Source of the DNA: Lentinula raphanica | Taxonomy: Eukaryota; Basidiomycota; Agaricomycetes; Agaricales; Omphalotaceae | Reading direction: 5' to 3' | NCBI GenBank assembly: GCA_027919835.1 | Contig: JANVFP010000011.1 | Span: 558,001 to 622,000 of the forward strand | Length of the DNA: 64,000 nt | Shown here: positions 44,066 through 56,209 of the stretch, piece after piece | How positions within the stretch are numbered: position 1 is the first letter of the stretch | Layout: each line of letters opens with the position of its first letter | Notes under the pieces: model-generated | Database searches by the model: none | The model's input: only the letters and a program-made list of their open reading frames with translations | Told to the model about the DNA's origin: nothing | Made by a program: the position numbers and the translations under genes

Positions 44066-45073
44066 GATGCAGAAGTTCGCCGACATGCCAATGTTCGTAA
44101 ATCACTCAGCTTTGACTATTAACTAGGCCCACTCTGACCGCATACACCCAGCAACTTATACGAAAGTTGATCAAGGACTATCTACAGATCACCGACGATT
44201 GGCGAGATTTTACTGTCGCTGCTGAAGACCTGGGGTATTTTCTTGCAGATCCTCATTCTCATACTCCTGAACTCAAATCGGGCATGAAACTGGATACCAG
44301 TGCTTCGATGGCTGGCGATATGCGACGTTCTCCTTGGAATCAAACGACTGCCCTTGTTCTAGCTGCCAAAGCTTTACAGCTTGCCGCTGACAAGTCTGAT
44401 TATTACGGAGGCAAAACTGAACGCGAGTGGCAAGAACTGATCAACTCCCGGCTATACCGAATTTTCTTAGATGTTGCGAAGGCAAAACAAGGGACTCGGG
44501 ATCATGAGTATGAAGCAAAGAAACAGCAGAGCAGACAACGAAGGCTCCGGCAATACGTGCGTATCTTCCCATGTTTACTACAACCTTGGCTCATCAACAT
44601 ATATAATACTAAAAAAACAGACGTACGAACGCCGATTACAAATTGCTACCGCGATGATTACAACCATGGAGAATCTCGACAACGAGGAGGAGTACTTGCG
44701 CTGGTCTGAAATACTCTATTCCCTTGATCAGTTGGGCGTCGCTGGTACCTCTGACAGTGAAGAAGTACTGGATACTCAAGGGCGGCAGGGTGTGGTTGTT
44801 TATGAGCCAAACTTCCGACATGCCTGGTTCAGAACGCTCTTTCACGAAGTTGATAGAGTTCCTCAAACCGCGTCTTACTTGTTCCGCAAAGTGGGGCGCA
44901 AACGACTTCCCAGAATATGTGGAAATGAGCGGGTTGAGCGGGCACCTCCAGCAAACCTTCCTTCGTCCTACTACCGACCTGAGTATTTGGAGAAGATGAA
45001 GAAAGGCTTTACTCCAACAGTCAGTCCTACGAATACAGATCGACCACTACCCAGGTCTGTTAACTCGATTTGA
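44066..45073 (+). CDS. Relative of the C-terminal domain of the long coiled-coil protein
   Basis: The main coding part runs from about 44128 (LTAYTQQLIRKLIKDYLQI) to TGA 45071-45073, with an intron 44557-44620. The 5' end is uncertain; ATG 44066 with an intron ending near 44127 is one option, but the phase could not be settled. The protein matches the end of the gene at 37380-43772: SPWN, a LINSRLYRIFLDV counterpart of LFSDRLYRIYKDI, LGVAGTSDSEE versus LGDNGMSDEE, and LPSSYYRPEYL versus LPREFFREDFL. I remember similar proteins with a GMSSDE-type motif as numerous in Agaricomycetes, without an assigned function. The two genes are head to head, separated by fewer than 400 bp. Confidence 0.7.
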
Positions 45074-45408
45074 TCATCATTTCAACTACAACTCATCATA
45101 GTCACAGTCTTCCGAATCTCGGAATGTTACTCGCTGTTCATGAAGAACATAACACACCGGCTTAGACTCGTTTATACTCGAAATCTTGGTTAGTGAAATT
45201 CAGGTGTCATTATTTGTCTGAGCAAATGAAGATTAGAGATTATCTACATCATCTATGGTATACTTAGGCGAATACAAATCTTTATAGAAACGTATACATA
45301 GGACGGAAGTGGCGACGGTTAACAATCGGATTGAGCTTTTCCGTGAGTCTGATAAGTAAGCACTGTGAGTTAGAAATCGTCATCAACAGTGGTTAGACAT
45401 GCATCAAC

Positions 45409-45890
45409 TCACCTTTTGACCGCTCGATCCGCCGCTCTATCTTCTATTCCACTCTGCAGGTTACGGATAGAAACATTTGTTCCACAAGCAACCAGCAGAA
45501 CGTCGCCATGAATCGCCTTCCCGCCAATGTTCTGAATCGTGGTATTCACCGGAAGTCGTCGGTGCCTCTTGAAAAAGACAAGGAATGTGAAATTCCTTTG
45601 GCCATATCGTATCTTCACAACGGTGTCATGAATATATGGCTGGATGCGTTGGCCAGACAAAAGGGGCGAGGCGTAGACAAAGCGGTCATCTGCTGGCCGT
45701 TGTGTGTTGTGTCGAACCCGTGCCATAACGGCTTTGGGAACCGTCAGATTCGCAGGATAGAGGCGGGCTCGAATCTTCTTAGTAATTGTCTATGACGTCG
45801 GTCCGGGAATCAGTTCCTCATCATCTTTGCAGGTTGACTCATACTTACATGACGCTCCGAGACGGAACTTGCAATGTGGTGCATCCCCAT
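45409..45890 (-). CDS. Small basic protein of unknown function (CACTA cargo)
   Basis: Two exons, 45890-45849 (MGMHHIASSVSERH) and 45789-45409, joined at GTAAGT/CATAG, give 140 residues. Motifs include FLVFFKRHRRLPVN and LLVACGTNVSIRNL; the chain is Arg-rich and probably a compact beta/alpha fold. A GTGAGT overlaps the stop, so an extra 3' exon extending to about 45235 is possible. I have seen similar KRH-LPVN proteins in mushroom genomes but know no function. It is divergently transcribed from the coiled-coil gene at 46094, about 200 bp away. Confidence 0.65.
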
Positions 45891-46093
45891 CGTGGCAGAC
45901 AGTGTTAGAGACTGGGTTGAGTGGCAAAGGATATGCGTAGGAGGGAACTGGGATGTGAAGGCCTTGCGATGAGTCCGAATCTTTTATACCGTGAGTTTGA
46001 AAGGGCCCCTTTGTGCGATGAATGATTTGACGTGTCCTTTGTATTTCCAGCTCTATACTTCACCTTCCTTAACTCCTTTCTTTTTTCCTACCA

Positions 46094-48037
46094 TGTCTTT
46101 TAGACGAGGACCGAGCCTGGTCAGCGATTATGCGGTACGGTGAACTCCATGACCTTACCATTTCCAGCATTGACTGTACGAACAGAAAGCTCGTCGAATT
46201 GCTCAATTATCCCGACAAGTAAATGATCTTCAAAAAGAGTTGAACGCGAAGGACCAAGAACTAACCTGGCGAGACCAGCAACTGTCTCTGAAAGACCAAC
46301 AGTTGAATGATGCAGAAACGGAGCTAGATGAATTGATGGTGAGTTTCCCCATCTACGGACGCTATCTATCACTCTTTCTTTCTCTTCTCGTAGAACTCCG
46401 AATCTCAGCGAATCCAAGCTCTCGAAAACGAAAGAAGACAAAACTATATCGACAAGACTCAAGCGGAGATTAAGGCAGAGAGATATCAACGTCGTCTCAA
46501 ACACTCCGAGATCCAGGTAGAAGAATTGCAGCGATCACTGACCGAAACGTCTTGTGGCAAGTCCGAAGTGGAACTGAGAGCAGAAAAACTACAGCACCGT
46601 GTCGAAGAGCTCGAGGCGAACATAAAGGAACTTCAACGTCGCTCGATGGCGGAGAAATGCAAGAGTGGCACTGAGCCAATGCCTGTCATACCTGCCAACG
46701 AAGTAATCTTTACAGGTAGCGGTAGCGCGGAACAAGTGTGTTTCGCCTACTTTCTCGTTAATCTGGTCTCGCTCATCTAGTCCAAGTCTCATACAGCAGT
46801 CTCTGAAAACACGCCACTCGGAATCTTCCAGTCGATAGCAGATAGCGCAACAATTCCTACTGAAGCCAAGGTAAACGTTTCCACATATGCTTCTTGTCGC
46901 ACTCACTGATCGTTCTATCTCCCTCTCTCTTCTGTTCAGCTCCTTCCTTACGTTGAAAGCGATTTGCAGTCGACAGATGTCCGTTCGATACCCGCTGGAA
47001 TCTTCCAAACGATGGAACGTGGTGCAATAACTACTCAACTCGAGGTATTTATTTCCTTGAAGCCTGCCTCTCAGTTACACGCGCTCATCCCACCATCCTT
47101 TACTCAGCTGTCTCCTGATCCTGAAGATATTTTGCAGTCGACATTTTCGCTCTCGCTCTCTCAACTCCTTCCTGATTATGACGGAAATATCGCTCATTCG
47201 GTACCCTTTGAAAACGCTCAGACAATGGAACGTAGTGCATCATCTACGGCTCAACTCGAGGTATCCATTTCCTCATTTCCCTTCTGGTGACCTGTCCTCA
47301 TTTCTCTCATTCGTTGAGATCCTTCCCTATAACGAAGCAAGTTCGCAGTGGATTGTTCCTCGTTCAACTATGCTCGGGAACTCCCAGATATGGGAACATA
47401 GTGCGAGTACTACCACTCAACCCGGGGTATGTTTCCTCGTCTTCATCCCAGTCACTTGTGCTCATGCCCGCACTCATACCCTCAGCCCCTTCTCTATCCT
47501 GAAGATGCCCTGCAATCAACGATCGCTCGTTCTTGGTTCCCTGCTGCATTCGATTACGTCAATGTGGATCTGGGCGAAGATTTCACTTGTACCCTTCAGA
47601 GTTGGATTCAACTGGAGCGCATGAAAGACTGGGTATCGTCCCAAAAAGGAATCGGATGTAAGAACCGCCCTAAGGAACTCACTCGCTGGATTACGAATGG
47701 AAGGTACGATCGACGCGGAAATGAACCTCGATTTGAAAGGGATGAATTGGCGAATTTTGGGAAAGCGTTCGTAAATTGGTGGACCAGCTTGAAGCAAACG
47801 ACTTCCGAGCCCAAAAGAGGAGGTTCGGGCAGAAGAGGGAATGGATGGGGCACGCTCAACACGAGCGGGAAGAATGGATGGTTTAGTATCATTGTTTGCC
47901 TCAAATGGTGGGGGATGGGACTTGGAGAGCACAGACAGCAAGTTCTAGGCAATGATTGGCATCAATCAGTCAATGAAGTACGCATTACCTTGAACGACCT
48001 CATTGACTTTGTTGCAAGCTCAGCAAAGAGTCACTAA
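46094..48037 (+). CDS. Coiled-coil protein with a Trp-rich C-terminal domain (CACTA cargo)
   Basis: Multi-exon gene from ATG 46094 (MSFRRGPSLVSDYA) to TAA at 48037. The N-terminal third is coiled coil (QVNDLQKELNAKDQELTWRD, then EEVEELEAN-type heptads up to about 46660). A variable middle contains three or four related short exons, each with a PYxE / IPxxIFQTMERGA-like or MERSASSTAQLE segment. The C-terminal 150 residues form a distinct domain: TRWITNGRYDRRG, FGKAFVNWWTSL, GWGTLNTSGKNGWFSI and LKWWGMGL. The Trp spacing of this last domain is familiar from uncharacterised Agaricomycete proteins that also end near a coiled coil. Function unknown. Some middle exon borders are approximate. Confidence 0.7.
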
Positions 48038-48125
48038 TTGTATCTGCTGTAATGTGTATGTTGAATGCGCCTTAATCGATAATTCCTTGAACGATAGCTA
48101 TTGACGCAAGCACGAATCCTTCTCG

Positions 48126-51100
48126 ATGAAAGTAAGTCAATTTTGCTCCAATAATCGGGAGATGATCGGCCCGAACACAGAGCTTTCTTGCACTACGACC
48201 ACGAGTCCACGACTGTCCACGAAGTTGCCTTCGAATGTCATGTCATCTTACCAAGATCTTTTGGAAGGACTTAAGCATGAAAAGCCATCAGCATCCTCCA
48301 TCTCAGCGTATCGAGACCTCTTGACCAAGTTTGAAGATACACGATCGTCTACTCCAACCTCTCTTCAACCCAAAATACCATGGTCCAACGATCTGAAGGG
48401 AAATACAGCCTCCCAATATCAGAGCTTACTGGCTGGATCATCGGAATCGGAATCTTCGGACTATGATTTAAGGGTTATGGCTGCGGGGCTATCATCAAAC
48501 AGGCTACACGATACAACCCGAAACCCCTCTTTGGAAACATCGTTTGAGAAGTTTCAGGCCGAGATCACCAAAGAAACTGTGAGTTTGTTATTTGCACGCC
48601 TAGGGTGTTCACGACGCTAAGATACTCTCAGGTGAGAAGTATGTTGAATAGCGCGAGCGAGGTCAACTCGGCGGAAAAAGACTCACTCGAGTCATTACTC
48701 GTACCCGGTTCCGACGGTCGCCTGCAGCTCGGTGCATCTAAGAGGAATGTCAAAACAACACGAGCGTTGGTCACAGTGTCGAGTCTTAAAGATGTTGCTC
48801 TCGATTTACAACACAGACTACGAAATCTCTCCTTCTCCCAACCTCCGGCAGATATACAGTGTGTTCTTGGCATTGTAGAAGATAGTGCCGAAACGCTTCG
48901 CTCTCAGGCTCAATCTATTGGAAATGTTGGAGCCTCCGAAAAAGCTGCGGAGGTTCTGGGAATCTTAGATTCCATGGAGGAATCGGTTCGACTATGGAGG
49001 CAGGAATATCCAGATACTACCCCAGTGAAGATTGACAACAGTGAGCTTCTATTGAAATGGTTGCACTTATGATCTGGGTACTCAAGATGAGATACAGGAA
49101 AATACTTCGTGAATCCTGGTGATGATAAGAACACTCCGACCCTTATTGCATACTGCCTCGCTCTAGTTTCGCGCGTCTTCGAACAGACCGCACAGCGGGG
49201 AGCTACCTTCGTACTCAAGATGATGAAGATGTTCGGCTACTCCCTCGCCACCTTAGGTGGGAGAAGCCTGAACGCTCAGCAGGAAGCCGCGCTTGCCTCG
49301 ATTCCGGAGTCCATTGAAAGATTAGAGAAGAAATTCAATCTTGATATCGAAGGCGTTCCTTATGCTGTATGCCCTGAATGCAGTTGCACATATTCCCCTT
49401 CTTATCCAAACGGCTCTTCGTCCCCCACATATCCCAGCACTTGTTTGGAAAAAAAGGCTCGTTCAGCACCACCCTGTGGTGCATCGCTCCTGTCGTATGG
49501 CAAACCCATCAAAGTCTTCGAGTACTATCCTTTTTTTGACTGGTTTGGAAAGTTTATCGCACTTCCTGGAATTGAAGAGTACGGAGATAGGTTCTGCGAT
49601 GCTATCGATAGCCATGAAACGGTCCCTGTCAACAAAGTCAGTGCTGCAGATGGTCGGTTCGTCTTCGAATTTCGCGGAGCAGATGACCGTTTATTTGTCC
49701 GAGATCGCCAAGACGAAGGACGATGGTTCTTCATCCTCAACGCTGATTTTTTCAATGTGGAAGGGAACCGCATTCGTGGAAAGGCATCCTCTACTGGTAT
49801 GCTAGCGATGACCTGTCTGAATCTCCCTTTGGAGATCAGAAACGACCACGCCTACATTTACATCCCCGGCATCATCCAAGGTCCCCAAGAACCTAAAGCA
49901 GAAGATGCTGAACACCGACATTACCTCAAACCACTCATTGATGATCTATTGGTGGGATACACACGCGGAGTCCGGCCTTATGCTACTCATCGCACTCAAG
50001 GGGACAGCTCCTTTTACGGCCGCGTATTTCGATTTTGTCTCGCTGCAATCATCATGGACTTCAAAGCTGCACGACCTCACCTGGGCCTTTTAGACATAAC
50101 CTCACATCACACCTGCTGTGGTTGTGATTGTTGGCATACATCCTGTTTGGGCCGGACTGACTACGAGAATTGGAGACGGATGGATGACGAATTTCTGAGG
50201 AAGGGCGCAAAGCTATGGCGAAATGTTGAAGATGTCAAAGACCGGGGGCCTATCGAAGATCTTTATGGCACCCGTGACTCGGCGCTGTGGCGCCTCCCTT
50301 ATTGGAAACCGTCGAGTCAATGTATTGTCGATCCCATGCACACAATATTCCTCATTCTCCTTCAACGCTACTTTCGAGATATCCTCGGGCTGGATAATCC
50401 TGATGACTCTAACAGGAAGCCCAAGAAACCACGGTTCAAATTCGCATTCTATCACAGTTTCGTACCTCCTCCACCTTTGATGTCTCTTGCAACAAACGGC
50501 CAAGGAGGAAAACGAGGTGTTTGGGCCAAGATCGGATATCAATCTCAACCCACAGATGAGAACTCACTGTCGCTCCTTGAATGGCCGCTCCTCGATAAAG
50601 AAGCCCATGCGTGCCGTCTTACCAGGCTTCAAGCATTACAGGTTGAAATCGAAAAGGATAGGCGTGCTCTGCAAGCGGTCTTCACCATATTGAATGAGCT
50701 GTCAGACAAAATGCCCGAGGCGGAGACAGATGTGAAGAAATGGTTTTCAAGAGTCCAAAAGCACAGATGGAGTGCACTTCTTTTTGTCTGTGATAACCTT
50801 GCGCTATTCTCTGGCCATGGACAACCTAACCTTCAGACCGCTCAACAAATATCCATGAAAGACATCAACAAGAGTGAGCTCGCCAATCTGCTATTGAACT
50901 GGGTGCGTTTCCTCTTCCTGTCATTGTATCACCACGTAACAATTGCTTTCAGCGTCTTCATGGTATTCAGGAAACTCAACGTTTCATTTGGCCTTACTTT
51001 ACGCCCATCAACAAAGAATTCCCAGTTACTCCATGGGCTCCCCCTGATCCTCCCACCGGTGATGATCATTCCAACACAGACTACCGACATCTCACACCTA

Positions 51101-52698
51101 AGGAACGTCAGGAACTCATGGAGGATCTCGCTGGCTCTATGAACTATCACTCTGCAGCTAGTATCGGTAACATCCATCGTCTTCTTCAGCAGCCTTTGAT
51201 ACGAGGTCAAGAAGATGATCTGCGTAATGCCCTTATGCATTCAAGTGGGGACGCACTAGCCTACGTCTGTACAGATATTCAGCGACTCCCGGCGCATCGA
51301 TTTGCCAAAGATGACATGGTGAATCAGCTAATTATATGGGTGCGTATGCCCTTTTGCCATAAAAGTTACTGAATTCTCAATACCTCACAGAGATTGGAAA
51401 AACCCCTTGACCCAATGGTTGCTCTGAAGGTGGACTCCTCCGCCCTTCTCAAACGAATTCAGAAGATAGTGCGTGAAGCAATAACGCCTTCATGGATGGC
51501 AAACCCGCCTGCAGATGTGGGACTTGCAAAAGCAGGAACACTAAAGGCCGATCACTGGCGTAGGCTGTTCGCCGTTCATGTACCATTGGCTGTCCTGAGT
51601 CTGTGGCGAGAGAGTTCTCCGTTGGCCTCTCCTGATGCTCAGCGTATGACTTCTGTGGTGGAGACCACGATGTACCTGAGTTGCGCCTCCTTAGTCATGA
51701 CCAAGCGTAGTCTCAGTTTGGAACGGCGCAATCTTTTCCGTCGCCTTCTCCGTCTGCATGTTCTTGGACTCAGGCAAGACTTCCCGGGATGGATTTTCCC
51801 TAGCCACCATCTCGCTTTTCACATTTTCGATGGCATGGAAAATTTCGGTGGTGTCAGGAATTGCTGGGGTTTTCCTTTCGAGCTGACGATTGGAAAGCTT
51901 CAACGTATTCCTAATAACCACATATCGGGTACGTCACTGGATCCTCTCGGCATTGAACTTTTGCAAACAGTTTTCTTAGGTCAATTCGAACGGACAATGC
52001 TTCATTCATTTTGCAAAGGCGCCACCTTCCGTCAATGGCTTATGCGGTCTGACGCTCCGCCGATTCTCCGTTACTGCCTCGAACTTGTGGATACCGCTTA
52101 CAACTACCGTCGTACACCGAACGTCCCTTCGAACACTCCTTCGACCGCTCCTTTTGATTCTTCATCTACAGTGGATGTTGCCGATACGCTTGAATCTGTA
52201 TCACTTACAACTGCATTTGTTGGCTATAATCTTGGTTCACCAGACTCAAAACATAAAATTCCCTCCCCTCCTATTCTCACAAAGCTTCTGGGACAAGAAC
52301 CGTTTGAATGCTATTCTCGAGTTCCTGGATCAAAAGGGGATTACACTATTCCAAAGCAGGGTGCATTAGGGAACAGTTATATTTGCTTTCAATCTCAAGG
52401 CAGATATCAACCTGGACAGCGATGGAAGGCCGGTCAAATTCAACATATCTTTAGGCGAACCCCCTCCGGTCCACTTCAAGTCACTATCCATAGCAGTCAG
52501 GCTTCCCATGTAGCTCAGCCGTTCTCCGATTTCTTTGAACATGGTTTTGAAGCTGCTTTGTTTTCGACGGAGTTTTCGGGCGATCTTGAAGTGTTGAATT
52601 TCGACCAGATCGCTGCGCACAGTGCTCGGTGGAACCTCAGCGATGATTTAGTGGCAGTTGTCAACTTGAGTATGGTCAGTGATTCAAAACGAACATAA
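48126..52698 (+). CDS. Tnp2/Plavaka-like CACTA transposase
   Basis: Large spliced gene on the plus strand. The N-terminal exons (48126-49043) are Ser-rich and helical. The core (about 49098-50900) carries VCPECSCTY (Cys pair), FEYYPFFDWFGKFIALPG, ILNADFFNVEGNRIRGK, TCLNLPLEIR, HHTCCGCDCWHTSCLGRTDYENW and VDPMHTIFLILLQ, all in the order of fungal Tnp2/Plavaka transposases. Two introns follow (about 50901-50951 and 51339-51390). The C-terminal part contains FGGVRNCWGFPFELTIGKLQRI, ending at TAA 52698. It should bind the subterminal repeats and cut at the CACTA ends. I see no internal stop, so it could be active. The exact start is uncertain because GTAAGT overlaps the ATG at 48126; ATG 48162 or an upstream exon are alternatives. 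Confidence 0.88.
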
Positions 52699-52878
52699 AA
52701 ACGTTGCATTTCTGAGTAATCTCCTTAGGATTGATATTCGGTATGAGGTCGGACGCTGACATAGATGCTTGTACGTGCGCAATAGTATTGAAATGTAGTT
52801 GGTTTGACAAGAGGGACATCAATTGAGCACATCAACTACATTTATAGAGCTAGAGCATATAACAAAGGAAATGAAGAC

Positions 52879-53828
52879 TTATTTGTTTCGAGAGCTGCGC
52901 GTACGAGCGGGAGAAGCAGTTTCGGTGGCAGGACGAGCTTCTGCTGCTATCTTCTCCAGCCTCTCTTTCTTGAGAACAGTTTTACGATATTTTAAGTGAT
53001 TACGAATGAAATCATCGATCACCCAGAGACCGCGGTATTCCTTCAGAAAGTCGAATTTTTCGACTGCCTGCAATTCATGTGGTCAACATTGGGAGTGATA
53101 CAGTGAGCTAAACAGAACGTACTTGAATCCGGACCTTCTTCACGCTTTCCAACCCCTGGTCACTCATTGGAGCAGTGCAATCTAGGTGTTTCTCGACAAG
53201 TTCATTGATGAAGAGCTACAACAGCATTAATTCAAAGCCTACGTGCAGGAAATAGTCAAAGAACATACCTTGACCTTGTCATACTTCTTCTTGGGCCAGC
53301 CAAGAACAGGGTACAGGGAGTATCCTCCGCGGTTTGGCCTTCCTACCTCACCAGGAGGCTTAGGTATTAAAAGATCGTCCTCGGAATCTTCCTCAAAGAC
53401 AAGAGCAGGTGGACCGCGTTCGCGTTTCGGTGATCGAGAGGAAGTGCTCTCCACGCCAGTGACCTGCACATTGCCACTGGTATGGAGTGGGTTGCTATCG
53501 ACGTGAGCAGATGACCTTCGCATTGGTTTAATGCTATTCGATGGGCGGTGAGTGGTTGGGGCACTGCGTTCGATATCGCTGTCAAACTCTGGTGAAGGTT
53601 GATGAGGGCCAAAGCGAGGCAAGTGTGCGCGTTCGTGACTGGAGTCGTATTCGAATTCACTATTGAAACTAGGCAGAGAACGAAGGGATGAAGTGCGCAG
53701 AGACACAGCTGGAGGAGTGCGACGATGTCGAGGAGGGCTAGGTGAAACGCGATAAGACTCTCTTTGGGTACGCTGAGGACCAGATGAAGGCGAGACACTC
53801 GTTGCATCGGCCAGAGTGGGAAAGCGCA
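52879..53828 (-). CDS. Uncharacterised protein with an IPKPPGEVGRP motif (CACTA cargo)
   Basis: Three minus-strand exons: 53828-53269, about 53216-53123 and 53070-52879. From ATG 53828 (MRFPTLADATSVSPS) comes a long disordered Ser/Pro/Arg-rich region, an acidic patch (FEEDSEDDLLIPKP), then the conserved part: PPGEVGRPNRGGYSLYPVLGW, KVKLFINELVEKHLD, KVRIQAVEKFDFLKEY, GLWVIDDFIRNHLKYRK. A basic tail follows. An upstream in-frame ATG at 53997 is possible, but the extension looks non-coding. I remember this conserved part as recurrent in Agaricomycete genomes, without a name or function. The helical DDFIRNHLKY end could contact DNA or protein. The gene is divergent from the one at 54179. Confidence 0.7.
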
Positions 53829-54178
53829 TCTCTTCGTGGTCAGAGCAGAGAGGGCGAAGATCGAAGTTGGTGTAGATGTTCATGAGGGAAACGAGGAGTT
53901 GGAACTTGGAATGCATGACATTGGAATATATAAGGAACGACTGCCCTTTGAGAGTCATTTGCGTTGTTAAAACAAGGGTGAACGTTGAAAGGCTCATTCC
54001 TAAACGGAGTATGATCGGGAGAAGAATGTACGGACTTGTACGGACCGGACCGGTTCTTTGTCTGTCGAAAAAAACAAACCCAGAACAAACCCTTCTTTCT
54101 TTTTTCTTTATCCTTGAACGGTTCTAACATAATCTTTCATATTCTTAAGTCGCTTCCACTCAAGAAATTCGCCGGATT

Positions 54179-56035
54179 ATGCACTCTGAATATCACCAAC
54201 TCTCCAGGTTGACAGGTCCACGAGACGCTGTTCTTTCTCTTGCCTTTTCAGCTAAGGCGAAATTCTTGTCCGCTGCAGGTATGTCTTCTTGGTCTCTATT
54301 CTGCCGCTCCTTGACACTCACATCCTTCTCAGGCTACAGTGGGGTTTTTGTGTGGGACTTGTCTACTTCTACATCAGTATCGACGCCTCTTCCTCATATG
54401 TTGTTCGCCCCACAAAACCCGAGATATGTCATAACCGCCTCGGCTTGGATTTATTTTCAAAAAACGAAACGGCACGTTCTAATCATAGGCTCTATGAGAG
54501 GTGATGTTCTGCTGTGGGAGTGGACTGAGGAAACCAAAGTACGTTCATTCATTCTGTATGATCTTTCGCCGAACTGACGCTAGTATGAAGGCCTTCAACC
54601 TTCTCTACAGAGTTACTCCCATAAACGACTCTCCGGACGAGATCTTGTCGATCGATGTACATGAACAAGATGTCGCGTCAGGTCGAATAGGAAGAGTCGT
54701 TGCTTCGACCGCCAATCGCCTTGTTAGCGTGTGGACTTTAACTTCCTCTGGAGAGTTCTCTAAAGTATTTACTATCACCCTGGACGACACCCTGAAACCA
54801 AAAACCGTACGTATGTGCAAGACGACGCGGGACATTTTTGTCTTTCCATTATATGGCGGCGAAATGTAAGCTGCCTGCTCTCAGCATATTCTTGTCTACT
54901 CATTTCTAACATTATCATTTCTCCAGCATCCGGCTGGACTACAAAACAGGTTCAGTGAAGAGCCGTAAATCTCCTGCTCCTGGAAGAATGTGAGTTTAGA
55001 ACAACGTTCGCGGCTCTTTGATGGATCTTTGATTTCCTAGGGGTTCGGTCGCGTTGAACCATGCAAGCGATCAATTTGTCGCCTATACTGGGAAGAACTT
55101 CCAACTATATCGTCTCGGTAACTTGGAAATACTGAAGAACTTCACCGCTGAAGCCCCTGCAGTTCTCTACCCTAAGCAAGTCGTGTTCGGGGAGTCAGAG
55201 CGAGTTATAGTCGGAGGGACTGATCGTGGTTGCGCTCTTGTATACGATGTAGAAAGCGAGAGAATTATACAATCGCTTAGATATCCAGCTGGATCTCTTG
55301 TTCAACCGGTATCGGTATGTCTTGTTTCCTTCTCTCTGTGTCGAGTTCGCTGACGAGTCTGATAGACTTGCACCCTTCCAGGGCGACATTTAGTTGCCAT
55401 TGCAGGTTCTACTCAAGAACAGCCCGCAGATGTCGTCCTCTTTGAAAAGCTCGTTGCTCAGGCCGCTACTCAATCCTCTCTTTCATCTTCAGAAGATCCT
55501 GATGTTATCAATACCGTCGATACGCCTGGTCTCAATGACCAGCCTGTGCTCATTGGTTTCTACATCCCCAAGAGAGTTTGGAAACGGTTATGGATCGCCT
55601 CTTCACTTCTCTGCCTATGCATGGCGTTGTATCTGGCAGTCCCTAACAATCTAGCTCAGGTGAGTCTTTCTTCACTTTTCTCCTGCATCTTGGATCCTGA
55701 GCATATATTCACAGATCTCCACTTCTTTTTGGCATAGCGCTTCTCAGTTGGCAACCGAGTCCAAAAATCCGATTAATAAACCGCCGTCCGCTTTCAAACC
55801 TCAGGAGCCGTACGTCATACAAACAACGGTGTATATTGAGAGAGCTGCTCTGGAGACTCCGAATACTGTTCACAAGAAGGCCTATATTGAACGAAGTTCT
55901 TCGGATGGTCCGGATGCCGTTCAGAAAAAGGTTTCTGCCAAAGGAATGTACAAAGATGGCAGTGGCTGGAAGGGGCAGGCGCATGTTAGCCAAAATGGTT
56001 TGCAAGAAATTGTTAGGCAAGTAGGTGGAGCTTAG
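54179..56035 (+). CDS. WD40-like protein with one C-terminal membrane segment (CACTA cargo)
   Basis: Multi-exon plus-strand gene from ATG 54179 (MHSEYHQLSRLTGPRDAVL) to TAG 56033-56035. Clear exon ends are 54278, 54333-54538 and a continuation from about 54596. WD40-type repeats are visible: AVLSLAFSAKAKFLSAAG ... GVFVWDL, VLIIGSMRGDVLLWEW, RLVSVWTL, QLYRLGNLEIL, VIVGGTDRGCALVYDV. Near the end, KRVWKRLWIASSLLCLCMAL forms a basic-flanked single membrane helix, followed by a lumenal or cytosolic tail with two YIER motifs. A beta-propeller plus tail anchor suggests a membrane-bound scaffold. Similarity to Sec12-type WD40 membrane proteins is superficial and not claimed. Confidence 0.7.
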
Positions 56036-56209
56036 ATTTGCATTCGTAGTGTACTCCTGCGTAAATGTGCTTTTGGGCCTCGTAGTAATGTGTTTCGAGA
56101 CGTGAATCGATCCAGTCCTACTGTAAAAATCGGAGAAAGTGCAAGTCGGCCGTTGGGACCAAATCGGGGTATGATCCGTGCGCAATTAGTAAGGCTCAAC
56201 GCTTTCAAG

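Noticed and set aside
54179..56035. Identification of the WD40/membrane gene as SEC12
   Set aside because: A propeller plus one membrane helix is suggestive, but no Sec12-specific motif was recognised, and its place inside a transposon with other cargo makes an essential single-copy gene unlikely.
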